Of a DNA stretch of 64,000 nucleotides, positions 11,791 through 24,874 are shown in pieces. The stretch covers positions 310,001 to 374,000 of the forward strand of contig JAQJVL010000152.1 of assembly GCA_035578905.1 (NCBI GenBank). Reading direction: 5' to 3'. The notes under the pieces were generated by a model. It ran no database searches. It worked only from the letters and a program-made list of their open reading frames with translations, and was not told the origin of the DNA. Each line of letters starts with the position of its first letter. The first letter of the stretch is position 1. This DNA comes from Stictocephala bisonia. Lineage: Eukaryota > Arthropoda > Insecta > Hemiptera > Membracidae. Made by a program: the position numbers and the translations under genes.

Positions 11791-12329
11791 CATCTTATTA
11801 GAAACAAAATAATCCTATAAAGCGAAAGAAATGTGCAATATATTTAGTTTTCTGGTTGTATTTAGAGAGAAATTCTCATTAGTTTCCTGTACTGAATATA
11901 TTGTACTCTTTAATTTGGGAAAGAGAATATTAATACTACAAGTGTGGTGCATGGCGTGTCTTGCCAGGCGGTTACTCACAGAGCGGTTTCCGAAGTCGTG
12001 GCAAACTTGCCACTGCCGCTCATACAATGTTACAGAGCGTCAAAACTGCAACTTTGTATGACTCATGTACCTTCGGCTAGATTTTTGTTCCTCAGAGAAT
12101 GTTGGTTTCCAGCCAGTGTTATATAGACTATTTTGTTTAGGGATTTGATTATTTTACGTTTATATTAGTAATTAGCGTAGGCCTATTATGAATACACAAT
12201 ACATCATAGTTATACAGACTTATGGATAACACAAGATTAGAAGAAAAAAATCTGCTTCATAGGGTACATGACATTTAACAAGGAAAGAGAAGAATTTCAT
12301 CTACTCTACATTTGTTGTTTGGAACAAAG

Positions 12330-12785
12330 TTATAAAGGTATAATAATTATACAAGTCTTAAGGATTACAACAAGACCAAGCAATCAATTTAACAACCTCT
12401 GGAAGCCAAGAAAATAATGTTTCAGGTAAATGATAGTTTCTTTTTTCTTGAAAAGTTAAAATTTAAAATATATAAATAAAACTTATAGAAAAAGTTCCTA
12501 TCAACCTCGAATGAAAATGTAAATGCTATACATTAATGGGTTTTTTTATTGCTAACGGTGTAAATTTACAAAGGACACTAGTACAAATTCCGTTACTTTT
12601 TTTATCCAACTAAGATACATATTATTGAAACTTACAATATAATAAAATTTAAGAATGCATATGTCCTCACACAAAATTAAACAATAAAAACAATAATGTT
12701 GTGATTGGTGTTTTTAGGGTTCTTAGTTTATTAGTAAACCACCTTCAAACTCAGGTGCACATAATTTCTGCACCAACAATAATTC
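12330..12785 (-). repeat. Dispersed repeat family A, copy 2 (inverted, uninterrupted)
   Basis: Reverse complement of copy 1: CTTGGCTTCCAGAGGTTG near 12400 and TGAGTTTGAAGGTGGTTTAC near 12745. It carries TTTTTATTGTTTAATT where copy 1 has the piggyBac-type insert, so it supplies the empty site. With copy 1 it forms a large inverted repeat around about 600 bp. Confidence 0.8.
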
Positions 12786-13480
12786 TTGTTTGAGACAATA
12801 ATGCTGTCCAAACTAGAACAATTTCATTCAGATTAACTGCCCATACTTGATAGGTGCTCTTTGAAATACAGCAAATATATCATATAACTTTAATACTAAG
12901 GAAATGTACAATACAATAAACATCATAATAATATGTATATATAAAACATTTGGAGTTGTGTATACACTTCTCTTCCTGTGTATAATTCATAATTTTTATA
13001 AAAAATAAATAATGAAATAATCTAAATAACTTAAAAACATGTTATATTATATATACATAATGAATGATAAACAACACACATCACATATCAATTTCGCTTT
13101 ACAATCCTTAAATATTAAATAAATAATGCACTACAAATAATGAGAATTAGCAACACATCTATAGATTAAGAATAAAGTGCCAACTGTCTTGATATAATGT
13201 GTAATATCACAGGTTTAATCCCAAAAATATAGAACATATGAAGACCGATCCAACTCTTAACGGAGGTATTTACAAGTTTTCCTAGAATTATAAACAACAC
13301 AACAAGAAGACACTTACATGTTTTACATGCGAATTCCGGCACCCATTGCTCTTGTGCTTAGTTGTAACCTCTGTCTTTGTATCAATTTAAAAAGGAATCG
13401 TGCAATTTTGATGCTCTGCTTATTTGTTTACAACTCTTTTATTTTAGTTTTTTAACTAGCATAATACGTGTTGGTACATA
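12786..13480. other. AT-rich, nothing recognised
   Basis: No gene, RNA or repeat beyond simple AT-rich sequence could be supported. Confidence 0.4.
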
Positions 13481-13825
13481 TACAGCACAAATAAACCATA
13501 TTGTCACAATACAAATATGTTACAATATAAGCACAGAATGCACATATATACTAAAGAACAAGTACAAAATCCACAAATATATTACAATATAAGCACAAAA
13601 TACACAAATATACTACAGTATGAGTACAAAATGGACATATACAATAGTGATCGATTTCAACCAACCACGTATACATTCCTCAGACCACATGGATTCACAA
13701 AAGAATCTTTTTGATTCTTGTATATTTGTGCATTTTGTGATTGTATCGTAATTTATTTATGAATTTTGTACTTGTACTGTTCTATTTTTGTGCTTATATT
13801 GTAATATATTTGTTTACTTGTGCTG
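13481..13825. repeat. Fold-back repeat family B, copy 1 (diverged)
   Basis: The left arm (TACAGCACAAATAAAC..., then TTACAATATAAGCACA) pairs with the right arm (TGCTTATATTGTAATA..., TGTTTACTTGTGCTG). Inside are two or three copies of an about 31-bp unit containing ACAATATAAGCACAAAAT, and on the minus strand a GGTCTGAGGAATG string. It is the same family as 33257-33530. Confidence 0.75.
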
Positions 13826-13829
13826 AACA

Positions 13830-15400
13830 CTTTTTTGTATGAAACATGAAGTATGACATTTTTGGGATGAATTCCCTTTCATAAAATATTCAATATCAAA
13901 ACAAACGAAAATATTATTAATCCTCGGTATGGTTTCAAGGCATGTAACTTATTTGCAACCTCAATTTTAGGTAAACTTCCATTAAGTTCTTGTTCAAACA
14001 TGAGTATCAGTTAAATAACAAGATGACTTAGGTTAAATTTCCACTTTTCTACTTTTTACGCAAAAACACATTTGAGTTCATGTTTAAATTCATATGGAAA
14101 TGGCACATAATCTCCTTCAACAACTATTTAATATTTGGCTGTAGCTAAATTATTCTCCTTAAAAAAAAATGCTTATAAAACAGTTTTGATTGTAAATTAT
14201 AAACTACAAATAACATAAAACAGATTTTTCACACTGTATACTTTTGTTTTAAGTTAGTTGATAAGATGTTCAAAAACTCCTTAAGAATGGCTAAATTTGT
14301 GTATAATAATTATTTTATGTCAGTGAGTATCATAATATATACTTCATTAATCAGTAATTTGGTTAAACACAGTTTAGTTATTAAATACATTTTTTTAAGG
14401 ATGATGGATTACACATATAAATAGAATATAAATTACTGTATACAGAACAATATAAGTAATCATGTTGTAGCTAAAGAAACAAGGAATAAATTAAAACCAT
14501 ACACAAATATTGTTATACAGTACAAATTAGAGAGCAAAGTTGATTTCATAAACTAATAATTCTAGATTATAAATCAATAATTCTTAGAACCTGTTAAGCT
14601 TTTAAATGTTGTTTAGAAATTACACAGTAAACCCTGACTATAACAAGAATATGCAGGGATATATAAAACCCCTGTTACAATCCTAACTGCACTGTGCACA
14701 ATGAACAGTACTGACACTACTCTTTATTTGAATCATGGCAGTCACTCTCATGTGGGAATTGGTAAATTATGGAAAATGAAACCAAATGTGAAGAAAATAT
14801 GAGATCTAACTTTGCTGTTACATACCACTGATATTATTTGGAGCAAAGAAACACACTCTTTATTTGTCACAACATTATCACACAATCCCACGTTATGTTT
14901 AACGGAATATTGCATTATCATCAGAGCAGGAAGTGACACTCTTCTTTCTATTAAAAATTTTTGTAGATCACAATTACGTTGACAAACTAACAGAGCAGCA
15001 AATCGCTCTTTCTCTTTCCCAAGCAAAATTGTACAAATAATTTAGACAATAGGGTACAGTATCACACTCATGTAGTCTTTACTTAAACAATAATTTTTTG
15101 TTATTTACTGTACTCTAATAAAATTTTTATAACAGACTCGATACACATGATAATACTGTCTCATTGACTAAGGAAAAAGTCAATGACGGTAGTCTAAGTT
15201 AGAATGCAAACAGCTGTTGATCCATGAATCACCGAACCAAAGCCATGAAAGGACTTGATAAAATATAAATATGTTCGGACCCTCCTTTATATTCAATATC
15301 CCAGTACATCCTCTGTATTACTCTTTAATCTTCAATCTCTTTATTTGTATATTATTGTTTGACTCTATATTCAATTTATTACAGAACATATCACAACGCA
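13830..15400. other. AT-rich, nothing recognised
   Basis: No coding exon or RNA gene could be supported. The 92-codon minus frame at 14748-15026 has no recognisable domain. A string near 14621 (ACAGTAAACCCTGACTATAA) resembles a pogo-type end but has no partner. Confidence 0.4.
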
Positions 15401-15409
15401 AAAGTAATA

Positions 15410-15915
15410 TATAGGGTGTTTCACACCACTGGACTCTACCTGTACCGACCAAACAAATTGAAATGGAGTATTACTTCAGTATAACCCTAAATTTTCGACG
15501 CTAAAGAATCCAAGGAAATTATTTTCAACCCTGTTGCTTGCCCCAAAATGGCTTTTTTTGTGGGAGGTCAGTTTTGGAAATTTTTCAAAAGTAAACATAG
15601 GTCTTGTTACTCTTAACTTAAAAGTTTTTATAGCTTATAATTTTTAAATGACATATTTTCAATTTATTTCCTGCCCTTATAGACTGGGTTGCCCAAGGTT
15701 GTTGGAGTTTACGTTATTGTAACTCTTATGTTCATCGGAGGGATATCAGATTTGTACCCGATGCTACTAATGACATGACCTTTTAAAAAATAACGTTTCC
15801 AAATTTGAAAATTGTCAAAACATACACACAATGAAAACTAGTATTAGTAGACTATGAAAATTCCAATAGCAGCCTACATCATGCCTATGTCCAGTGGTCT
15901 GAAACTCCCCTGTAT
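15410..15915. mobile_element. Non-autonomous mariner-like MITE
   Basis: The left end TAGGGTGTTTCACACCACTG and the right end (opposite strand) TACAGGGGAGTTTCAGACCA continue into a shared CACTGGAC. They form terminal inverted repeats flanked by TA. The roughly 505-bp body has no transposase. Assignment to Tc1/mariner rests on TA flanks and TIR form. Confidence 0.65.
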
Positions 15916-16369
15916 ATACACAAATCATTTTATGAAAATAACTTATACAAATGATGAAAAAGGCTATCTAAAAACTATCTACTGCCATGTTATATCTGGT
16001 TATAACAACATTTGTCTATTTAGAGAACGTTTAAGTTTCCACCTTACAAATTTACCAATGAAAATGTGTTAGTGAAGTAACATTTTAAATATCAAATTGA
16101 ACTATCTTATGACCATATTAATTCACACATTTTTCGTGTATTCTATGAGAAAAAAATTATTATTTGGAATAATGGTATTATAGATGCTGTGACTATACGA
16201 CTAATGTTGATATTGTCTTTGCTACAGGATCTACTCTAGTTTATAAACCAACAAAATTCATCCAAATGGTGATTAGTTATAGTTCTTGAAAAATTATTTT
16301 AAAAATAATATTTTAGAATATTAATAATAGAAAAAAAACTATCCAAACATAAACATCCATTTCTATTTA

Positions 16370-17277
16370 TACAGGGTTGGGCAGAGGAACTTGCTTATTT
16401 TAGTTGGCAGTACTGAAGTAATGACTTGTGTTGTAAGGATGTGAGCAAGGTCATCCGAGAGGGTGTGGCTTAAAGTTTCAATCCCACTCCGTTCAGTCAC
16501 CATCATGGAGTGGATGAATATGCAACACGCATTCACAGTTGAAGCGCACTTTTCTAATAGTCATTCCATCCTTGCTACACAACGTGCATTCCGTGCCCGT
16601 TTCAATATTGCGCCCCGTGGCCATGTTCCTGGTCAAAAGTCAATTATTTTATTGGTGAATAACTTCTGAGAAAAGGGTGATGTGAAGAAGAAAAAAACCT
16701 GGTCTTCCACAAACAGTAAGATCGCCTGAAAACATTGACATGGTTAGGCGTTCTGTTTTGCAATTTCCTAAACGATCTGCCAGTAAACAAGCAAGTGCTC
16801 TTGGAATGTCTGCTCATTTAATCAGAGAAATCCTTCATGAGTAACTAAAATTTAATTCCTAAAAATTGGCATTGGAACAGGATCTCGTCCCTCGTTATCT
16901 TGCTGCCCGAGAATATGCATGTGAGGCGCTACTCAACATTCCACAGGACGCCATAGTTTTCTTCACTGATGATTCTCACTTCCATCTTTCAGGATTTGAA
17001 CAAGCAAAAAATGTGTTATTGGAGCCCACATTACACCAGACAACTTCATCAACATACCTGTAGATATGCTGCAGAGTTCAAAATAACTTTCAAAATCGAC
17101 TGAGACAGTGTATTCAAAATAATGGACGCTATTTGCCTGACATAATTTTTAAAACTAGGTAAACATAATTTCCAATGTTGTTCTTTATAATGTTTTCAGA
17201 ATATAAGATGTATTTGTACATGTTTTTTTGTTTTTCTTGAGAAACCAAATAAGCAAGTTCCTCTACCCCACCCTGTA
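16370..17277 (+). mobile_element. Mariner-like element, internally deleted
   Basis: The ends TACAGGGTTGGGCAGAGGAA (left) and TACAGGGTGGGGTAGAGGAA (right, opposite strand), both continuing CTTGCTTATTT, are TIRs flanked by TA (16368-16369 and 17278-17279). The 908-bp body carries a broken transposase with an HTH region and the first part of the catalytic domain, but lacks most of the DDE/D core. Confidence 0.88.
16463..17160 (+). pseudogene. Broken mariner-like transposase
   Basis: The pieces follow the usual order for the mariner-like family with an N-terminal DUF4817-type HTH: FTVEAHFSNSHSILATQRAF (about 16535), a GRPRTVRSPE-like linker broken by a frameshift (about 16700), MVRRSVLQFPKRSASKQASA (about 16740), FFTDDSHFHLSGFEQ (about 16962) with the first catalytic aspartate, then a jump to NFQNRLRQCIQNNGRYL (about 17085) near the normal C-terminus. 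Several frame changes, in-frame stops and the missing core make it inactive. Confidence 0.82.
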
Positions 17278-17282
17278 TAATT

Positions 17283-18587
17283 TTTTTAATTAAAAATGGA
17301 AATGACTCCCACTAATATCAAACTGATAATTTTGAAGCATACAATGATTGAAATAAATGACTATTTACAAAATATGTACTTTAAAATATTATATTTGTTT
17401 TGAGTTTTATTATAACAACCTTTAAATCTGTTGCTATCATATGATGAATAAAAAAAGTTACAATGTAATTAATGGCATAGCAAAAAACAATAGATTTATG
17501 CATTGTAAAATAAATACGAACAAAAATAAATAAACTAAAAAATAGCAAGTCAACCTATAAAATTCAATTTAGAAACCATCATTAAAAAGTATTCTTGAAT
17601 AAATTTTTTTAGGAAAATACCGCACCTATATGTAAAATATGCAATTATGGCTTTATTCTTAGAAAAATTAGTTCAAAAACTTCAATAACGATGAAAATGG
17701 GGAGTTTATGAATAGCAAAATATAATTTAAATACTTCTTATCATTATTTAGTGTTTAATGGATTATATATCATATAATTTTCTATTCAATAAAGAGACTG
17801 AACACACGTTTAACAGATTTAAGCAATGTACATGTATTCTGTAATAATCCCTGACATGATTAAAAACAGACATTTTAGAATGACAGAACTAGTCCAGACA
17901 CAGTAACTACTTACTCTGATAAACCTACAAATTATTCACACTTAAAAGTATTATTACTTTACTCTTTGATATGTTTTGGTTTAAGTATTACTTTAAATAA
18001 CAACGATAACCACAATTTTCTTTTCTTATATTCTGTCAAACTGGATGTATGTAAACTAGAAAGTTTCTAATTAGTGATAGGCTCCATTTACACTTGCCAT
18101 TAACAACACAATTACGAACAAAATATCAAAGCAATATTATATAAAGCCTTTTTTACTAAAGTCAATATTGTACATAGTAAATATACATGTGTATATGTAT
18201 ATACATTGAATATATACATTCATATATAGTGTATATATTCAGAGTGAAAAATAAGTCTTGCAACAAAAGTCTATGGAATAAGAAACGTGAGTGATTTGAT
18301 TATTCAAAATTAGGTCACTTGTTACTTCACTGGTTTACAATTTCCCACAACTACTGGTTTAAAAATAGCTAAAATATATAATCATTACAAAAATATTACA
18401 AATACTGATTCTAATTGCCATAAAATACTTTTCATTAAACAGACGTTTCCAATTACAAGCTCAAAGTGGTAACTTATTTTCCACAATGTAAAGGCTATTG
18501 GCCCCTAAATAATTAACTAATGTTCCAACTGAACATAACAGTAAAAAGCAGAACTGTACTACTGAGAGTATAGTTTGACGATGCTTC
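17283..18587 (-). other. 3' UTR and downstream flank of GlcT
   Basis: AT-rich sequence after the GlcT stop on the minus strand. The first canonical AATAAA found on that strand is TTTATT at 17652-17657, which would give a 3' UTR of about 930 nt. Its use is not proven. No other feature is seen apart from alternating AT/GT around 18180-18240. Confidence 0.4.
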
Positions 18588-18767
18588 TCACATTTTCACT
18601 TTGGGGTGGTATTCTTCAGCAACCCCACCCCACTGCAGCCTGTACGTTCTAGATCTCCATCTTATTGTAGGGTCCCAAATAGCATTTAAAAATAAGTATG
18701 GTCCGCTGATCTCTCGAAACAGCCATCCAATCACAAAGTCAAACTTGTTAAATGGCAGCGAACCGTT
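18588..18767 (-). CDS. GlcT: Ceramide glucosyltransferase, last coding exon
   Basis: Encodes the C-terminal 59 residues of UDP-glucose:ceramide glucosyltransferase, the Golgi membrane enzyme that makes glucosylceramide. On the minus strand an acceptor (ATTTTTCAG, ending 18768) opens in phase 0 into NGSLPFNKFDFVIGW, then LFREISGPYLFLNAIWDPTI, RWRSRTYRLQWGG, VAEEYHPKVKM and TGA. This tail (a hydrophobic segment, WDPTI, a YRL..GG motif, then AEE) is what the family shows at its end. It joins in phase to the exon at 33909-34098 across a 15.1-kb intron filled with transposons. Confidence 0.93.
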   Translation of the reverse strand, partial: NGSLPFNKFDFVIGWLFREISGPYLFLNAIWDPTIRWRSRTYRLQWGGVAEEYHPKVKM

Positions 18768-19787
18768 CTGAAAAATAGTATTTTACAGGATTTAATAAAA
18801 AATAAACTTTTAATTTAAATCTATAGATTCTCCAAACCTCAATATAAGATAAATCCCAGATCCTCCACCTCCCCCCCCCCCACTTAAGCAACAAAATATT
18901 GTACACTTTACATAATAATGCAGAAGCGAAAAAACATTCCAGTGTTAAATGTTCAACAGTTAGCAATAACTCATCAAACCACTTCAAGTATGATTGTGTA
19001 CTTCCAGTTCCACTGGACACTTCTTTCAGTTCCAGTTGAATGAAGTGTGGGCCAGTGGCCACGAAATATTTCCTAAAGTTCTGTAAAATTGAGTCTGTCT
19101 CAAGTTTACCATCAGGTGTGCTGCTCTCCTCTCTTTTTTTATTAAAATCCTAGGCCTAGTGCCCTAAAAATAACCCTACTTTTTACAAAGAATTAATTAA
19201 CATACCTCTAAAAAAACTCATATATATATTAAATTAATTGTGATTTTTATAAAAGCAAATACAATCCAATCACAGTCCCAATTAATTATGCAATAGAATA
19301 TAAGGTAATCTTTGTGATCAGAAATAAGGGCTTATATGCTTTGATAACAGTCAAATAAGGTATTAATAAATTTACAGTTAACATGATACTTAAAAGATAT
19401 AAAACAAATTATCTGGACACTGATTTGAATAGATTAAAGAAGCATGAAAAGCTTTGCTATAATTTTGGATAAAGCTATAGGATCATGAGACATAGCTGCA
19501 CTAATGTTCTAATATTATCTGGAAACAGATGTCAGTGGACCAAAAAGACATGAAAAAGAGTCCTAACACTGCATCTTGCAGTCTCAAAAATCTACACTGG
19601 CAGGCCCTTTTTACTGTTTGTTTACAATCTTCTTTGAAACTGTATAGAGTTTATATTCTACTGGGGGATGATATTGTTCACATCCACAGCAAATCTTTAA
19701 ATCTGCGACCGCGAACCTGTATCCCCTGGATAGTTCTAAACGAGCAACAAAATAGCTGGACTGTCACAGATTTGTGATTTCCAAGCT
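18768..19787. other. GlcT intron, nothing recognised
   Basis: Intronic AT-rich sequence with a C-run near 18870. The open frame at 19529-19777 (+) could be the degraded end of a LINE ORF1, but no domain is visible. Confidence 0.35.
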
Positions 19788-22700
19788 ATGGCAGCTACCA
19801 CACAAAATAAAAAAGGCCCTTTTAAGGACAAAACTAATTTCAAAATAATAGGTTCTGTTTGAAATGTAGTCCATTTTAATGCTGAGGGCTTAAGCAAGGC
19901 AAAGAGTGAGTGCATCAGTAGGGTCCTTCAAGAAAACAATGTAGATATCCTTGTACTCCAAGAGACCCATATCGAAGATAACGATAGTGCAAGAGGTAAT
20001 ATTCCTGGATACAGATTTGTTAATTCCATTGGACATAGCGAGTATGGTATTGCAACTTACGTAAAGAATGAAATGGACAATATGTCAATTACCTATAAGA
20101 GCTCTGATGGTGACATCTTTGTCTTGGTAATCCAAGTGTCAGAAACTACAATAGTAAATGTGTATAAGCCTCCCAACATCCAGTGGCCTGACGATAGGAT
20201 TTTGCCAAGTTTTGAACATCCTGACCTCTATGTGGGGGACTTAAACAGTCACCATAGTCAATGGGGCTATAACACTGACAATGAGAATGGCCGAAAGCTT
20301 GCTGACAGGGCTGAAATAAACAACCTTTTCCTGATCTTTTATGCTAAAGATACAGTCACTTTTTATTCAGCTTGTTGGCGTCGAGGTTAATTCCCCGACT
20401 TGAGCTTCTGCTCATCAAGCCCAAAACCAATCAGGAAAGTTTTGATGCTTTTTCCCATTCTTACCATAGGCAAGTGCTAATTTTATTGGGAATCCAAATT
20501 CCCATAGTTCGATCTTTTCCAAGGCCTAATGGAATTTTAATAAAACACACTGGGAGGCCTTTACCACCAGGCTTGATGATACCATCAGGTTTATTTTTCC
20601 TAGAATCAGAAATTACTATCGTTTTACAAGTTTCGATACCATTAGGTTTATTTCTATTACAATAAGAAATTACTATTGTTTTATATGTCTCGTCTTGTCC
20701 ATTGCTGAAGCTTGCATACCAAGAGGATACAGAAAGGAGTATATACCAGGATGAAGTAAGGATTCAGATGACCTTTACAAAGTTTAGAGCCACCGAAAAC
20801 TCCAACACAGCTAATCTGCTGCTGCACTCTCTAGACAGTGCCATGAGAGAAAAATGCGTTAAAATTGAAGATATAAAGTTTACCCACAGCAATAGAAAAG
20901 CGTGGTCACTTTTAAGGAAACTCTCTACTGGTAAATCTCCAAATCAAAGAAAAGTGATCCACCCGAAGGCTGCTAATATAGCTAAACGGATAGTCAGCTT
21001 ATCGAAATCAGCCCACCATCCTTCTGACAAATATGTGATTTACAAGGTAAATGAAATTGAAAAAAGCCAACTGGCACTCCTGGAAGTTTCCAGAAATTTC
21101 ACGGAGGAAGAGATAGATAGGGCGATTTCTGTTATACTAGCAGGGAAAACAGCCGGTCTTTAGGGTATTTTTTCGGAATGTTTGATGCATGCTGGTAGCA
21201 AAGTGAAACAATGGCTTCAAACTGTCTACAATAGATAATAGCTACAGGCGTTTTGCCAAAAGCATTTAAGCGTTCAAAAGTAGTAGCTGTTCTAAAGCCT
21301 GGCAAAGACCCTGAACGAGTGGAAAGTTACCCCCTATATCTCTTTTTAGTGTTTGTTATAAGTTGCTGGAAAAAACTGTATATCAACAGAATATCACCCA
21401 TTCTTGATTCTAATGTTCCAGTTGAGCAGGCTGGTTTTTGCCCTGGCCGAAATTGTTGTGACCAGATCCTGGCTCTGACATCATTTATTGAGAATGGGTC
21501 TGAAAACAAGCTAAAACCATCTGCAGCTTTTGTTGATCTCACAGCGGCTTATGACACAGTATGAAGCAAAGGTTTGTTATTAAAGTTCTACAGCCTCCTT
21601 CCCTGTCCCTTTCTTTTGCGACTTCTAGAGTCAATGCTTAGTACAAGGCTAGTAACTTGTGGAAAGCTGAAGGATGGTCTGCCACAGGGGTTCGTACTTG
21701 CTCCAATTTTATTTAACATGTATACTGCTGACATCCCAATCACCAAGTCAAGAAAATTTATATATGCAGAAGATATTGCTTTAGCTTATTAACACAAGGA
21801 CTTCACAGCTACTGAAGAAATACTCACACAAACGATCTTGCAACCCTCAAAGAATATTTTAGAACCTGGAAGCTGAATCCTATCCCTTCAAAAACTGAAG
21901 TAGCCTGCCAAGTAATCGACTGGCTAATAGAAAATTAAACAGCTTTCTAAATGGTGTAAAATTCCACCATAATGATCATCTGCAGTACCTGGGAGTAACG
22001 TTAGATCGATCGCTGATGTTTAAAAGCCATCTTCAAAAAACAGCAGCTAAAATTAAAACCAGGACAAATATACTACATCATATTGCTGGAACAACTTGGG
22101 AAGCCAACGCACATGTCCTGCGTACTACTGCTTTGTCACTGGTTTATTCAGCTGCTAAATACAGAGCTCCCGTATGTCTAAATAGTGCACATACAAAAGC
22201 GATTGATGTCCAACTTAATAGAGCTATGACAGCTATTAGTGGTACTCTCATGGCAACTCCACTACCTTGGCTTCCAGTGCTGTGCAATGTAGCTCTTCTA
22301 GAAATAAGACGTCTGGAGGCACTATGTAAAGAATTGAATGTTCCGCACCTCCCCATTACTCAGGATATCCCACGTCAGAACGGTTGTTTTAAATCTCAAA
22401 ACCCACCTCTACGTACTGCTTTCTAGTTGAGCAGATCAAAGTTCTCACCCAATACTAGCTGAGCCATAGCGTGGAACAGTTCTGATGGACGAAATAAGTT
22501 CCTTATTAACAATCAGTGTAGGTGGGATGAACCTCCCTCATAGGGAGTGGACATTATTTAATCGGTTCTGAACTGGAGTGGGCAGATGTGACTTCTCGAA
22601 ATACAAATGGGGATTGACAGTAGATCAGTCATGTGATTACGGGGAGTCTATCCAAACAATGGATCACATAGTTTCAAAGAGCCCCTTGAGCTGTTTTACA

Positions 22701-22975
22701 GAGGGATTAGCTAGCATAAATAGTATCAGTGAGGCAGGTCTTAAACGGCTTGAATTGGATTTAGCTTTGACAGGAAACAAACCATTTGCTATTTATTTAT
22801 TTATTTTTATTATAATATAATGACTTTTGGACTTTTTTCCAAGTATAAAACTCAGCTTTTACATAATTTTAAATAAAAAAAAAAATGTAGCTAGCAAACA
22901 AATTATAAGATATATATTCTACTATGAAGAAGTATACGTTATAATAGATTTTACTGTTAGCAACATTCCAAAAAA
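19788..22975 (+). pseudogene. Degraded Jockey-like LINE, ORF2 (endonuclease, RT)
   Basis: ORF2 of a non-LTR retrotransposon broken by many stops and frameshifts. An ATG at 19788 starts MAATTQNKKGPFK. The AP-endonuclease domain follows: HFNAEGLSKAK, ILVLQETHIE and LYVGDLNSHHSQWGY. Then come RT blocks: FKRSKVVAVLKPGKDPE (21263), FVDLTAAYDTV (21530), KDGLPQGFVLAPILFNMYT (21672) and FIYAEDIALAY (21760), where the usual YADD has become YAED. The C-terminal zinc-knuckle-like region follows near 22640 (CDYGESIQTMDHIV). The 3' UTR matches a second copy at 28550-30340. It is an inactive fossil in antisense orientation to GlcT. Confidence 0.85.
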
Positions 22976-23217
22976 TACTTTAATGACATTGAAATAGTAA
23001 AATAAAATTTTACCAAGTGTTTAGGATTTGCAATTTAAAATAAAAAATTGTTAAAGTAAAATTTCAAAAGTGTTGGGTTTATAAATATAGAGAAAAATTA
23101 CTCACAATCCCAGATATGCAAAATTTCTTAAATTAGGTTAAATTATTTAACATTTGCGTTTAACTTAATTTATAGTAGCTCCCTTGTCTACTGTCACAAT
23201 ATTGGATTTGGATTTAT

Positions 23218-23287
<70 letters not shown>

Positions 23288-24866
23288 AATATATATATTA
23301 TGATGTATATATATGTATAATAATATATATATTATATGATAATAAATATCGATGTTAAACATGATACAGCACAGAAAATTATAATAGAATATTATAGAAA
23401 ATTATAAAAAATATAAATTATAATTTTTACTTACATTGTAATTAGAGAAAGCACTATTTCATTTTCAAAAAATTTTGATTTGTGATGAAATAAAAATATT
23501 GAGTTTTAGTTTATTAGATTATGATTTTTATGAAATACAAATTAACAATCAAAATTTTTAAAAGTGGATTATCTAGTAAATTTTAAGAACTTTCCCAGGA
23601 ATAAGAGAGAAAGATGAAAATTAATGAAAGGAGGGCTCGTCATATAAGCTTTAAAAGTTTGTTTTGAAATTATGTCTTCTTTGAGCCTCCAAATCTGTCT
23701 TAATAAACAGACAAGATTCCTTTTAATATGTTCAAAACACAGTTTTGCCTCCTAATTCAGTTCTGTTCATAGTCCTCCAAACAAACGCTTATTCTTAAAT
23801 ACAACTCAAATTAAATTTATATTGAACATACAGATGTTATTATAATTATATCTTTTCTTTTTAAACCAAGGAAATTCATTTTCATAAGATCTACTTGCAA
23901 ATAAAAAAAACCTAACTATAGATAATATTCATGTTATAAAACCAAAATTTAGCATTTTGTAAATTGAAGTCCTGGTAAACTGTGAACTCTCATTATTATA
24001 AAATTTAGAAATAATTGAATGGAACAGAAAACAGGATGGACTGTATTACGGTTGCTGATACAGCAGGGATATCATACTTTGTGATAGTCCAGTTACCAGG
24101 GTTGTTGTTTGTATAGTACCACTGGAGTACATTCAGCTTCAGGACTACTGCAGATGAGGACACTAACTCCTTATTTAGTCAGTTAAAAACTATAGCCTAA
24201 CAAAACATCCAAAATGTTATTAACCCAGCAAACACAGGTGTAGGCACTCTTCCACCTAATAATTGTGAATAATGATGACAATCAAATATATTACCAGTTC
24301 TCAGAGGTGTCTATTTCTACTTTACCGAGTAGAAAAAGTAAAGTAAAGAACTTCCTAAAACATATAATGAGGAAATAAAACTGTTCCCAAGTTATTAATA
24401 AACATATTGCCTAACTAACCGCAGTACTTATGCCCTATCAAAGATCCTCTAGTCAACAATGACTAGCTGCAGTTGTCACTGAATGTAAGCCTGCCTTTGT
24501 AGAAGACAAACTAGCTGCACAGACAAGTTCGAGATATTAGCCACTTTGTAACATTTCTCAGTGATGCAACACAACCTTTCTATCAAAGGCCATTCTTGTG
24601 ACACAAGTGTTGCCTCATTATACAAGAACAGACTAATACCAATGGCCTTGCTGCACGAAAATAGTACCTCAACTTACGATCATCTCATTCAAAACTAGCA
24701 ACATATTTTCTACTTCATCAAGTTACATTCATTTTATAGAAGAATCATTTTCAAAATCAATGGTTCTCTAATGACTAAAGAGGGGCTAGTAACCTTGTAT
24801 TATTTCACACTACTTATCTATATGTATTTTTATTCTCGGTTATTTACCGTCCATACAATCTCTCTT
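22976..24866. other. GlcT intron, AT-rich with a TA microsatellite
   Basis: A long (TA)n run lies at about 23221-23279 with further ATAT-rich sequence to 23340. Nothing else could be supported. Confidence 0.5.
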
Positions 24867-24874
24867 AACATATA

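Noticed and set aside
11738..12330. A hAT MITE starting at GGCCGTAGCCAG
   Set aside because: No matching right end or TSD could be found before the inverted family A copy.
14748..15026. 92-codon minus-strand frame as a gene
   Set aside because: No recognisable domain, no supporting splice or promoter context, and length within chance for this composition.
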